Below are positions 1 through 17,562 of a DNA stretch of 64,000 nucleotides, piece by piece. The notes under the pieces were generated by a model. That model was not told where the DNA came from. It did no database searches and was given only the letters and a program-made list of their open reading frames with translations. The translations under genes and the position numbers were made by a program. How positions within the stretch are numbered: position 1 is the stretch's first letter; every line of letters starts with the position of its first letter. Location: contig NC_031772.1 of assembly GCF_001522545.3 (NCBI RefSeq), positions 6,396,699 through 6,460,698 on the forward strand, read 5' to 3'. This DNA comes from Parus major. Lineage: Eukaryota > Chordata > Aves > Passeriformes > Paridae.

Positions 1-1181
1 TGTAATTTAGAGTATTTTGCACAGGAAGACTGAAGCTAAGTTCCTTTTCACTGTCTTTTGAAGCTCAACCCTTTACCATCACAAAGGCTGAGCTGGTTCA
101 GAATGGGCATAAAGAAACTGGTTATCCTTTCTGAGAAAGAGGAAAACACAACTTTGGTGGATTTTCATAGCCATAGGCTGAAGTTGGCCATGTGCTCGCA
201 CTGGGTATCTGTCACTAGTGACACAAACCCAGGTCTGAAATGTGGTGGCTGCCTCTGCTGTGAGCCCCCAGAGCAGCAGCTGCTGGTGCCAGCTGCCAGG
301 CACACACATCCCAGGAGTCCAGCTATCTCTTGAGTTCCAGAGGCACCGTTTGGACCAGGAGCAGCGCTGCTGGTGCACCCTGCCACCAGCGATGTAGCTG
401 GAACACAAGGACCTGTGCTTGAGGAGAACACTGTGGCACATTGTCAGGTGTTCAGTTTAACTGAGCAGGGAATACATGACTCTTTACATGTTACAGGTTA
501 AACTTCTTCCATCTCCTGCCTTTTGGGTTGAAAACCTGCAGGACTGGTTTGTTCCACTGTGATGGAACCAACACAATGCTGGTTCCATCTCAGACAAAGG
601 CAGAACTCCCAGTTCCATAGTTGTTGAAAGGTTGCTGCTGCCCACATGACAACTACAGGACAGGGAGACAGGCTGACCCCAGTGGGGAAGGACTGCCAGG
701 CTGGCAGGGAAGCCACAAAGAACACAGTTCTTGAGGACTGGTAAAAAATAATAATATCGAAAGTGAAAATAATTTAGATTTTATGCCAAAGAAATCTCAA
801 TTCACAAAGTTAAAGCCCTAACAGCTTTACATCAAGCCACAGTGGGCAGCTGGTGTGTGTATAACCAGTGTAGCTTCCCCATGTGTGCTTAGAAGATGAA
901 AGGCTTCATGTGCTGTTAAATAATTCTTTTCATTTTTGCTGACTGTTCCAATGAAAAAAATCACTTAAAACCCCTCATTCTGGAGCCCACAAGTGGGCAA
1001 TTCATCCATAGAGAATTTTGATACCTGAGAGAACAAGGTCCTGAATGACCCAGTCAAAGGCAGAAGTTTTCATGCTGTGGGCACAAGGTTGACTTGATGG
1101 TCTCCAGAGGCTTTTCCAAACCCGTTTTCCCCATGATTTTGCAATCCCTATGTGATGCTTCCCATCTGTCAGAGGAAGACT
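1..1181. other. 3' flank of GPR165, no gene seen
   Basis: This lies directly downstream of the receptor stop and probably contains its 3' UTR. I found no AATAAA on the minus strand, so the transcript end is unplaced. Short open frames on both strands have no recognisable domains. Confidence 0.5.
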
Positions 1182-6239
<5,058 letters not shown>

Positions 6240-9200
6240 CTAAAGTCAGTGGTTGCAGGAGGGAACACACACACTTGCATTTTAAAAATCTGCCCCATGG
6301 CTGCAAACTAGAGAAAAGAGTTGATAAATGGGTCCTTCTGCCAGTGCTGGGGACACGTCAGCTTCACCTCAGAGGATCCCTGTCGGCTGTCCTTGTTAAG
6401 TCCCATATGTCCCCCACAGAGAAGCTGATTCAGAGGCTGAAATATCAGAGATCCCCAAATACTTTCTCTCTGCACCAAGGAAGAAATCTTAGTGAATATT
6501 TCCTTTTTGGGCACTGTTCTTCTTAGATCTGCAACTTATCCTTGGCAATCTGCTTTACTGGTTCTCCACACAGTCCTTAATCCATCAGGTTTCTGTTTCC
6601 CAAGAGTTTTCGGAGCTTGGCAGAAACAAAAAAGCAAGGGCTGCCTTTCACTTTGCTTTTCCCCCTCCAAGTATCTCTGGCTACTCAGTGAAGCAGCTTT
6701 TCTCAGCAGCAGAGTGGTCCCTGTGTTCCCTGTGATATACACAGCTGCCAGATGACACACTGCACAGGAAGGAGCCAATGGCAGATCTCTTCCCAGTTTT
6801 TCCTGAGGTGTATCACAACCCACACGTCGGCAACAGCACAGCCTGACGCGCAGATCCAGAGAGCAGCAAAACACAGATGAAGGGTGATGTGCTATGATCT
6901 CCTCTGTCTGCTCTGCTCTTCTCTGGACACCCAGCACAGCAGCTGCATGGGGGTGAAACATCTTCCCTGCTTTGTGGCATCTCTCGTTCTCTTCATCCCA
7001 GAGTTTTAGCAGAGAACTTGTGAGGGCCTTGTTCTTGGTCCCAGCCTCTTCCTGCTCACATGTGGTGCAGAGGATAGAGTGAAGAGTGAAATGCAATCTG
7101 ACAATGAGAGCAGCAGCCCAGCATGCACAGGGGGCACCCAGGATGGCCAGCTGTACTCCACATCCTGGCTGGGCTGGGGTGTGCACTCAGCCCTGGGGTG
7201 TTCAGGCATCTGCTGGCATCTCTGCAGCAGCCTGGCAAAGGCTGCAGGAGCACACAGGGCTCCATCCCTGGGCTCCTTTGCCCTGTTCCCTGCCATTTCC
7301 CTGCAGTGCACCAGGAGGGTGAGGGGGCAGACCAGCACTGGCATGCAGGAAGCCAACAGCAGTGAGATGTCCTGGGTGCCAGAGGTGGGTGACTCTCATC
7401 CCATATTCCTGCAGAACAGATTTATTCTATTGCAGGTACAAGCACTTCAGCAATCACATGCTGGTTTGCTGCAGTTATTATTCGCTTGTAAACATTACGA
7501 GCTGCTCAAAGCAGGTTTTGGGATTCATAATGTGTTGGTGCTGGTTCCCCTCAGTCAGAAAGACAAAGCAAGGCAGAAATGTACTTTTGCCAACTCATCC
7601 AGGTGAGCTGTGCCACCCTTTGTTTCTGTAGAAGATTTTTGGCTTTCACATGTTGACACTATTTGAGACACAAATTTTTTGGAAATTTTCTTTTTTGTGA
7701 GATTATTTAGCATTTTCCTTGTTAGTGCTCTTTTGAAAGGAAATGTCAGATTGCTGAAACGTCAGTTGAGATTCATATCCACCTTCTGAACAGATCTAAT
7801 ATGATCTAACATAATCTCATCAACAGATCAATGCTGATGAGGGCCAGAGAAATCAGAGCTATACTATAAAAATTCAGATCCTTGGGAAGGTTAAAACACC
7901 ATATTTCAAGCATTTTCACAGGTCGTTGCCATGGTTCATCACCTCTGCTCATGGAGGCCAAGGGGGCTGCTGGGAACAAGTTCCTGGGCTCAGTGGGTTC
8001 ATGGAATCTTTCCTGTACTTCAGGGACTTTTTCCTTCCTGACAGAGAGAAGTGAGAGAATTCAGCAGTCACGCTCATTGTACAGCATGTAAAAGCATTCA
8101 GGGTCGAGGCTGCTTGCACTTGCAACTGAATTTAAGCTAATATTAAGGAAATGAGCTCTAAAGACATGATTCATCTCCATTACTGGACAGAATTTAATGA
8201 TGAGGCAGATCATAATAGCAATGGAGATTTTCTCCCCAGGCTGTTACTATAAGCTCAGTGGGTACATGCATTCAAATACTTGGCCCTGTCTGCTCCTACG
8301 AAGGTGTACAGAAAATACTTTCATGACTGGAGTATTGAGCTCAAAAACTGAATAAAATTGTCCCCACAGGTCCCTGCAGATTGTTATAGTTCATATTTAT
8401 GAGGTATGTAAAGACTTCACAAGAGGGCAGACAAGAAATCCTGCAAACTCGAGACCACTGTGTTAAAACTTTTCCTAATGCAGATATTCCCATCATGCTC
8501 CAACTGTGCATTTTTTGGCTTCATGGTCTTCTCCATCTGTCCTTCCCCAAGCTCCATTCCTGATGCTGAGTGCAGGCTTCCCACATAATCAGCAAAGGAG
8601 GTGAGAGCTACTGGAGACAAAGTGCTACTCTGCTTTGGGTCTGAACAGAGTTGATGCCCCGAGCACTCACCAAGAAAGCATCCAGCCTCTGAGAGAATCC
8701 CCTCTCCTACCAGCTGGGAGCTGTGCCACACGAAGCAGGGAGCACATGGATCCTGGCAAAGCCTAAACCAAGTCCTGCTGGTGCAATAATGAGATTTCTG
8801 GATTGAAAAATAAAGTGTCTCTGCTCTGCCATTCAGACCTGAAAGCAGTTGGAAGCAGACAGGAAGTTTTAGTGACTGAGACTCGTCCAAAGAGAAAATT
8901 CGACAGCTGAAATTGTCAAGTCCAAACAAGGAAAATTGAATTCAATGTGTCTGTTGCACCATGCAGCTTCTTGCAAGATTTCTCCGCCCTACAGAATTTC
9001 ATAGTTTATCCTTTTCTATGTTAAATACAAGTTTGTTAAATAACAGAAACAAGAATAATTATATACCAGCCCCTGAGGTTTTATTTCACTCAGAATGTAT
9101 GTTAGAAGTGAGTCTGGACAATACTCGTAAATCATGAATCTCAGCTCTGAGTTTTTTCATATTTGCTTTAGTGCACTTAGGACACTGTACTCCTCTTCAT

Positions 9201-12200
9201 TTGCAATGACTAGTCCTGCTTTTGTGACTCAGAAAACATGGGATGAACAAGCACAGGCATTTTCCAGATATTTCATGGACTTCATCATAAGACTTATTAA
9301 ATAAACCACATTCGGTAATAACAGAGTGAATACCCCAGTAATACATTAAATAAAGAAGTTCTGTAATTCTAACCATGGTGCTAACCATTCAGAACCACAC
9401 TATGCACGATGCCTTTCTGTGCAAGAGAGCCAAGGTTTGGCTCCTGGGGAGGAAAAAATCCTCTCAGCCCACAACAACACGAGGGTCACCTCTGTGTTCC
9501 TCCATCCCACTCACATCATTCACTGCATGCTCCCTCTTGATATATGAGAGCCACTGCAGCTATAATCCAGCTTTTACAAAGCTTTTTCACATTTTCACTT
9601 CCTGAGGGCAGAATTTTAGGCAAAATCATAACATTTACCACTCTCAATATGGTAAATTTACCAGTCTCAATGGCTTTTGTTTTTTTCCCTGAGAAAAATC
9701 CCTCTTTGTGGGGAAAAATTTGAAGGAAAGTGCTGGGCACAAATTGTCTCTGCCAGTTACTCAATTACATCCCCTTGAAAGAGTATTTGAGCTTTTATTC
9801 TCAGAGCTTTCTTGGAGGCAGTGTAATTGGATTCTCATGCTTCAGACAGACGGAAGGAACAAACAATGCAGGACATGTGTGGGATACCAGGGTGCTGATG
9901 CTTGACTTAGGAGCTGGAAATTACTTCTTCAAATACGCTAGAGCTGCCTTTCTGCAGTGAAGCCTGACATCTAAATTCTTCACAGTGAACTGGAACATTG
10001 GGGAGGAGCTGTCTGGCCTTGGATCCAGCTGCTGTGCTGCAATGGACCACGTCCTTTCCTAGAGAGCAGCCTGGGTGAGCTGATTGTCCCTCACCTGGCG
10101 AGGAAGAACTCCCCAGAGCCTGAGGAAGAGTCAGCTCCAGGCCATTGCCTTTATGAAGCTTGATAAAATGTACCTGACAAGTTTACCGTGACTTCTCTAC
10201 TGTACCTGCAATTATTTCTAATTCCATGTGCCAGAGACACAGCAGGGACCAGCTGTAGCACACACAGCAAAGCACTTGAGGAGGGTAGAGGCATGTTGTT
10301 CTCAGCTGAAAGGACAAAGTTATATTCCAAAATTTCAGGTTATTCCCTATGACTGCCAAATGGCTGTAAATTAAGGCCAAGGGAGTCTCTATTGGCTCAG
10401 GACATGGAATTTGACATGCACTAATCCAGAAGATTTGCTCTTGGCAAAGGAGGCCCAGCAGATACAGAGGAGACAGGACATACAGGGAGTTGGCATGGCA
10501 ACTCTCACTCATGTCCCTCAGGAGATGTAACGAGCACTGCCAGGTTCCAGCAATGTCGGGAGTTTTTCACTTTCTAGAGGTTTCAACACCAGGAGAAAAA
10601 CCAGATGGGTTTTTCCAGAGCCAGGTGACATTGGCAAAGGGAGGCGAGTTGCTCTGGAAGCCTCTGCCAAGCCCTTTTTCCTTTGTTTGAAGGGTACTCC
10701 TCTGAAAGGATGGAGTAGAGTAAAAATTACTTTGAAGTTTCAAAAAATTACAAAAAAAATCCCCAGTCTGACTTTACTAGCAGCTACAAATGTTCAGACA
10801 GGAATCAAGAGCCAGGGTCCTTGAATAAGTGATGCAGAAGATAAAATATGATTTGAAAAGAAGCATTTCTGAAGACAGGGATGCCATGAGCTCTGAACAC
10901 ACAGTTCCAAAACCCACCCATGAACAGCAGATTTCTTTTTCAGAGAATGACTGAAGAATGGGTGGTGTTCTGCAGGTTGTATTCTGAAAATGCTGTTTTT
11001 TCACTGAAGATCTGTATGAAAGCCAGGACATAAATGTCATCTCCAACAATCTGAAGTTTTAGCTATTGACCATCCATTTTACCCCATTCAATTAAAAAAA
11101 TGAATAAAAATATCTTGTTATACTTCAGAAGCAAATACTTCTTTAAAATAACAAAATTTCCAACTTTAGTCTCTCAACCCAGAGTTCAGCTGCTGAGTTT
11201 GGGGTCTTGATACAGAGCTGAGGAAGCAAACGCCTTCAGGGGATGTGGCCCTGCACAGGGGTCCCTCAGGGAGGAGAGTGGTGGTAGAACAGTGGTGATG
11301 ACAGTGAGAAGCAGAAAATTGCCTCATCTCAGGTGTGGGGAGGTCTGGAACAGCTCAGCCAAGAGATCACTCCTCACCCTCACCTGCCAGCACTCCTCTA
11401 CCCCACAGTGCCCTTCACATCCTTGCCAGTCTGGGCATCTCCCACTGGGATTCTTTTGCCCTTAAAGCATTCACAGCCTTTTTCAGTGCCTCTTACTCAT
11501 TCTTGGATTTTGTTTTTTCTTTTTAATTTCTTCAAATATTTCAGGGGCTAAGTTTTGGAAATACTGATGACGATTCCAGCTTGGGTTAGTTTGCATTCCT
11601 AGTATGAAAAACATTTCTTGCATTCATTCCCTTCTCTCTTTTCAACTACCCTTTATCTGACTGCTCCAGGGAAAGCAGAATTAGCCACTGCTTTGTTTCC
11701 TCTCCTTACAGCCCCAGCTGCACTCACTACAATTCCTGGCTTGCAAGAGGAAAAAGAAAAATTTACATTTACTTTTTCCTTTAGATGCCACATTTCTGGA
11801 TGATCTGTGAATGCCCACGTCTCTTTTCAACATCCAAAATTTCAGGGACAGAGGCACCACACACCCCGAAGGCAAGCCTCTCCCTGGCACCCCGACACAT
11901 GGGCACCCCTCCTGAGAGCCCTCCTGACTCTCTGGGCTCCAAAAGGCTCCTTGGCAAGCTGCAAGAGTGATGTCAGTGCTCAGAAGTGAGTTCCAAACAA
12001 GGGCTGTAGCTGGAGGAAAGCTTGGCAGGATGTGTGCAGCAGGGACACAGCTGGTATTAAGGGGGTTTGGAACATTTTCCAGCTGAACCCTACCAGCCCT
12101 CAGCACTTCTTCACAGAGATGGAAACCAACTGCAGAACTTGAAGTAAAATGCACAGCTTCACTGCTGTCCTGATGGAAGGGTGATGGCCCTACCAGCTCA

Positions 12201-15200
12201 TTCCTCTCACTGACCCATTTCTGAGCACAGACCAACTGCAGCTCCATCAGGAGCACAAAACCAGATATTATTATGCTACAATCAGCTGAAACCTCCCAAA
12301 ATTGTGCTGTTACGTAAAATTGCACAGCTGCTACCCTCTCTCCATAACATCCAAGCCTTTCTTCTCTTCAAACTGGGGAAAGCCAGGTGGGTGGTATCAG
12401 CAGTCAGTTCAGGGAAACAGAGAGCCTTTGGAAGAGCAAAAATCAGAGCCCAAACTGCTGCTCCTTGGGTTTGGCTTTGGGTAATGTAGCAGGAGGTGGT
12501 CTCAGAGCAGTTCTTCCCAGCTGAGAGCAGAAGCTGGGGACAGTCCCAAGCTCCCTCTGTGGCACCAGGTGGTTCCATAGCCCCCACCAGGCAGCTCCAT
12601 TCCAAAATGAGTAGGCTGCCCTGGAGCTGCTGTTCCAGCACAGTGCAGGTGACAGCAGCTTGGTCTGGAGGACTGCATGTGACACTTGGATTTGAAAGAA
12701 AGCAGGGAAGAAAGCTGAATGTGTGTCCAGGAAGAGATGGTTATTTGAGCTAAAGGTAAAGAGATATTAGAAAAACCACAAAATCCTTTGGAAATATCCT
12801 TTTACCTTTTCAGTCTCAGGCTGCTGGTCTCAGTGTGTGTCCTGCTGTAGAGGTCTGATGCTGACCAGGATACAGGGCTGTGGCATTATCCCCTGCCCTG
12901 GCACAGGTCCCTCCGTGGGGGAACTGCATTTTTTTCACAGTACCACCAGGAATTTGATGAGGTGACTTGGCAAAGGTATGGGAGATTACAGGGTGTGTTT
13001 ATAAAAATTACTGTGTAGTATTTTCAAGACAGAAGAGTGAACAGTCAGGTCAAACCCTGCTCTCTTCCCATCACCTGCCCAGGGCAGCCAGGGGAGCTTG
13101 GGACACCACAGCCTGAACTCCCCACTCAGCACCTGGACATCTGGGGGCTGTGGCCACCAGGATACTTCCAAGGAATGGGGTGCACTGAGCCCTCCTGCAG
13201 CCCAGCCTGAGCACATGGCCAGCACCTGTCCTCCCTGCTGCTGCCCCCAGCATCAACCCCAGCACTGCTCTGCTGACCCTCAGGTCAGCACCAGGCACCT
13301 CTGCAGTCCCAACACCCCATCAGTCTCAAAATTTCCCCAGTAAATTGCTTTCTCCTTTAAAACCTTTCCTGAAACTTTTTTTAACTCAAAGTTACTGTCT
13401 TTTAAAGTTCTTGTCCATACTGTAAATTGCCAATGATCAGCAGAGTAGAAATTATTTGGTCTTGTTTTCTCCCCAGCACACAACATTCTACATTCCAGAA
13501 ACACAAACACATTCCAGAACAGTTACTTGGCAGTGCAAGTGTAATGAGACAGCCTTTGTTCTTCTTTATTTCTCTGCAACATGAGTGACAAGAGTGAGTG
13601 TGGGGGAAAAAAAAAGTCAACCTCACCCAGCTAAAATAAGCAAGGGACAAGAACATCTTCATGTGTTCCCTGTTAAGCAGAAGGAACACAGCTCAGCCAG
13701 ACCCATTGGCAAGTGCTGAACCATTCACTGTCCTGGAAGTAACAAAAAAGGAAAAAAATGTTCTGAACGTCAGATAAAGCCATTCCAAAGGACTGAATCA
13801 CTGAGAATAATGGAAGCTCCTTGGTGCAGGGAAGTATGTGCTAGGGAAAGAAAAAAGTGTCTGAGTCAAATTACCCTAAAGGCTTTGCTTGATGAAGCAG
13901 CCTGACGAGATCTCACCTGCTTCCAGAACACATTTTTTAAGGTAATGTCATTAATACTGGTGAATCTCAAGGAGGAACAATGCCACCAGGGCTGCAGTCA
14001 TCATCATAACAATTTTCCTTCGAAGACTACCATTGTATCTGGGCTCTCAGATTGGAAGAAATGCCTGAAAGGAAGTAAATGAAAAAGAGAAAGAAATAAA
14101 GTTTGAGACTGTATTACCTCTTTTCTAACAGTCAGAATTTGAAAAGAAATACAGAAGTCGATGAAAGGTTTTTGTGTGAGAGAGACTACACAGACTACAA
14201 ATTCCTACATTTTTTTATTTTCTGCTGCTGTTTACTTAAATTAAGGACCTTCTCCTTAGGCTGAACGGGCTCAGGCATTAATCAAACACAGGCAGCTTCT
14301 CTGAGGGCTTACATCTCCTCTGGTCAGCAATAGATCACGGCTGCAATTGCATCTGTCCTGAAATCAGTTGTGGGGGAAGAGGGGAAGATGCAATTTTGGA
14401 GCCAAATAATCTAATTTAGAAATGTTTCTCTCCAATCACTTCTTAGTGATTTGGTTTGGGTGATTACACATCGCCCTGGAATGGGTACACTGCGTACCAA
14501 GGGAGAAATAGAGGAGAAAAAAAAATAAGGGAGGGAAAAAAAAACCCTGACATCCTAGCAGCTCCAAAGGTGCTAACCGAGGACTGCCCCAAAACACAGA
14601 GAAATGCACCTAATTTTATAAAAGTAGCTTAGAAGTTTACATGGATATTCCTGTCTTTAGCTCTAATCCTGATCCCTTCAAAATGAATGGTATTCTTATT
14701 GTTTGTGTTTTCCTAAAATTTCCCAGAACTTAGCCCCGTGACAGTTCAAAAATAATAAGCTGTTTGGGAACAGGTTGTCTCCTTTCAACACCTCTAACAC
14801 TGGCCAAAAAAGGTTTTATGTGCTTGTGTACCTGATTTGCACATAAATCTCACCTCTAGAAGGTATTATAAAATTTTAATTATAGTCCATCTGAAGCAAA
14901 GTGGTCCTGGATTATATCCAAACTTCTCCCATGCTGAGCAAAGGATTTCGTGCCTGGCAGTTTTACAAACCTCTTCTGCTGCCAACTTAACAGGATAATA
15001 CTCAAAAACCTTGAGAGCCCTAAGTGGAAGTGGCTATTAGTTATGAAGGTTCAATTATCAACAACAGCACCTGAATTGCTGAACCTCCGACCCAGCACAG
15101 CACGTCTCCATAACCAAATATCGTCTCTTTCTGAATCACTGGAACATTTGCATGAGTCAAACTGAAGCAAAACAACCAGCCCTGCACACAAAGGATTCCT

Positions 15201-17304
15201 TTCTGTCCCCTGATCCATAGTGCTGCTTTGAGCCATGCTGGGCAGGTTCTGGAGTCAGTGCTGAGCAGCTGGAGCTGCTGGAGGGAGAAGCAGTTGTAAG
15301 CATAAGCAGACAGCCAAATTTGCAAGAACACGGGAAACATCCCCATCTGTGTGAAACAAAAATCAAAGAAACTACTTCTGCATAAGCATTTGGTTTAGGA
15401 TTTTTTGTTTGTTGTAGTGTCCTTTTGCTGCAGAAAAGCAGGCAAAAGCAGCCCTGAATCTCTGGCCACCACTTTGCTCCATCTGTTACCGATCAGCATT
15501 TTGGACAATATGACTTTTGTCCTGTGTTCTGTGAGGCCGAATTCCCAGAGCTTACACACAGGACACGGAAGGTGTGCTAATGTCTGTGCTAAACGCCCTG
15601 ACAGCAATGAAAACATCTCAGACATTGGTGAGGAGCATCAGAACAAACACAGCTGTTTTGGGAGGGCATTGGCAAGGTCTGGGGGTGGTGACCCAGGACT
15701 GGAATCCACAGCGCTGGCCTGGAGCAATTGGACACAAACCCCGGATAAACAGAGCAGGTTGGTACTGCCAGGGCAGCAGTCACACACACAAACTCCTTCA
15801 GGACCCTCCTTCCTTGCAAAGCTCTGCAGACTTTCCCTCAATCAATTCTCGCATTGCCTCTCTGTGCTCTGCTCCACAGAGCCGGCTGATCACGTTTGCC
15901 ACGGCCAATATCAGTGTGACACACACCCAGGAGCCAGCAAGGGGCTCACTCAGCAGGAACAGAACAAATTACTTGTCTTCACAGAGGTTTGGTTTGGAAA
16001 TGTCAAATGGAACAGGTAAACAACCTGCTGAAAAAATACTTTTTTATCACACAAAAGCCCCCCAGAACCTCAGAGAAGTCCAGCTGAGCTCTATCATGTG
16101 TGGGACTGTGCCCTGCAGTCAGGAATTTGTTATGCTAGGTATGAATCCAGTTAAGGTTTGTTGCCCTTCCAGTCCACACTGTGACATTTATTTGCCATCA
16201 CCTCGAGACAAGATATCCAGGGATTCACTCACACTCCTCCATTTGGTTTAGTAATTTATGTATCTTTAGCATACAGAAAGCTGGGTCATGACTGTCAGCT
16301 TGCAGGCCAGGGACAGACCCAGAAAGGTGCAGGACATGTTCAGAATGTGCTTTATGACTTCCTGCCCTGTTCCATCAAAATCATCATCTGCTCTCTGATT
16401 CCAGACTCTTGGTTACAGGACGTACCTGTACAGGTCCAGGTACAAACAGGCACAAGATCTGGATGTGGCATTGCCATGGCAACACACTTGTAAAACGAAT
16501 TGGCTGCTTTTCTGAGACTCACCATTTAGAGAGAAGCAGCAGTAAAGCTGGATGTTGCAGATGAGTCAAAGAGCTGTTCCGTGGAGTGTGTAGAGCAGGA
16601 GACCCTGGGAGAGGTGGTCAGTGGGACAAATCCTGGTGGGTAGGCAGGGATGGAGCCCATAAAGCAGCCGCTGTCATGAAGCAGTACTGGGGCAGTGAGG
16701 TTATAGAAGGGCAGATAAATAAAGAAGCACAAAGCAGCCTAAAGAAAAGGATTCACAGGAAAGCCCCAACAGAGTGTGACTGTGTAGCTAAAGAGCTGTC
16801 AGAGGTCACAGATCAAGTGTAGGAGCCACGTGGCTCAGGACACAAGAATTTGATGATATTGATTGAATATGGGCAAAGTCTGAGGAGGTGTTTGGTTTGA
16901 TTGGGCAATATTTGGGCAAACTGGAATGAGAATCATTTTAAATCTTGGTTCCACTTCACTTGACTATTCAAAATACGCCACATTAGGATATAGTTTGTGT
17001 TTCAGCAATACTGATATCCTGGGTAAGAATGAAATTGCTGTCTGAAATGTGGGGTGAAATACCAACATCACCTATTGCTATTTAAATTCTTAGAAAATTA
17101 AGAGCAGCAGCAATTTATTCCCAAAGCCTTGTATAACCTTTTGAGTTGCCAGCTGCTTCCTTACATACCCTGAAGTCACAGCATGTAGGCATCAACCATT
17201 ATCCTAAATTACGCCCCTGGGCATTTCAAGCACTGTGTTACTGTGGCTCAGCTTGATGATTCCAGAGCCTTCCCCACAGCCTCTCCACCTGTAACCAGTC
17301 CTCA

Positions 17305-17562
17305 GGCTCTCAACATGACTGAAGATGATGACTTACCCTGACAGTGATTATCTGAGTTTCTCAAAGCATTAAAAGCTGTGGCCTAGTCTCTCATCCTGTA
17401 TCACTGCAGAAAGTAATTTGATGCTCTGCTTTTCGGGCTCTCAACATGACTGAAAACGATGACTTATCTTGACAGTGATTATCTGAGTTTCTCAAAGCAT
17501 ACAAATCTGTGGCCTAGTCTCCCATCCTGTGTCACTGCAGACAGTAACTTGATGCTTTGCTG
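17305..17562. repeat. Tandem duplication, two copies of a ~131-bp unit
   Basis: Copy 1 starts at 17305 and copy 2 at 17436. Both run from ggctctcaacatgactgaa through ctgagtttctcaaagcat to gcctagtct and an 'ttgatgct.tgct' end. By eye they are about 90% identical over their length. The unit is not a repeat family I recognise. Confidence 0.85.

Noticed and set aside
8417..8929. 170-codon minus-strand open frame
   Set aside because: It resembles no protein family I know and has no splice partners.
11681..12325. 214-codon minus-strand open frame
   Set aside because: No domain, signal peptide or family resemblance, and other frames are also open.
15405..16251. Overlapping 204- and 225-codon open frames in the gene-free interval
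   Set aside because: Two frames are open over the same stretch, neither has a recognisable motif, and there are no flanking exons. Chance is the simpler reading.
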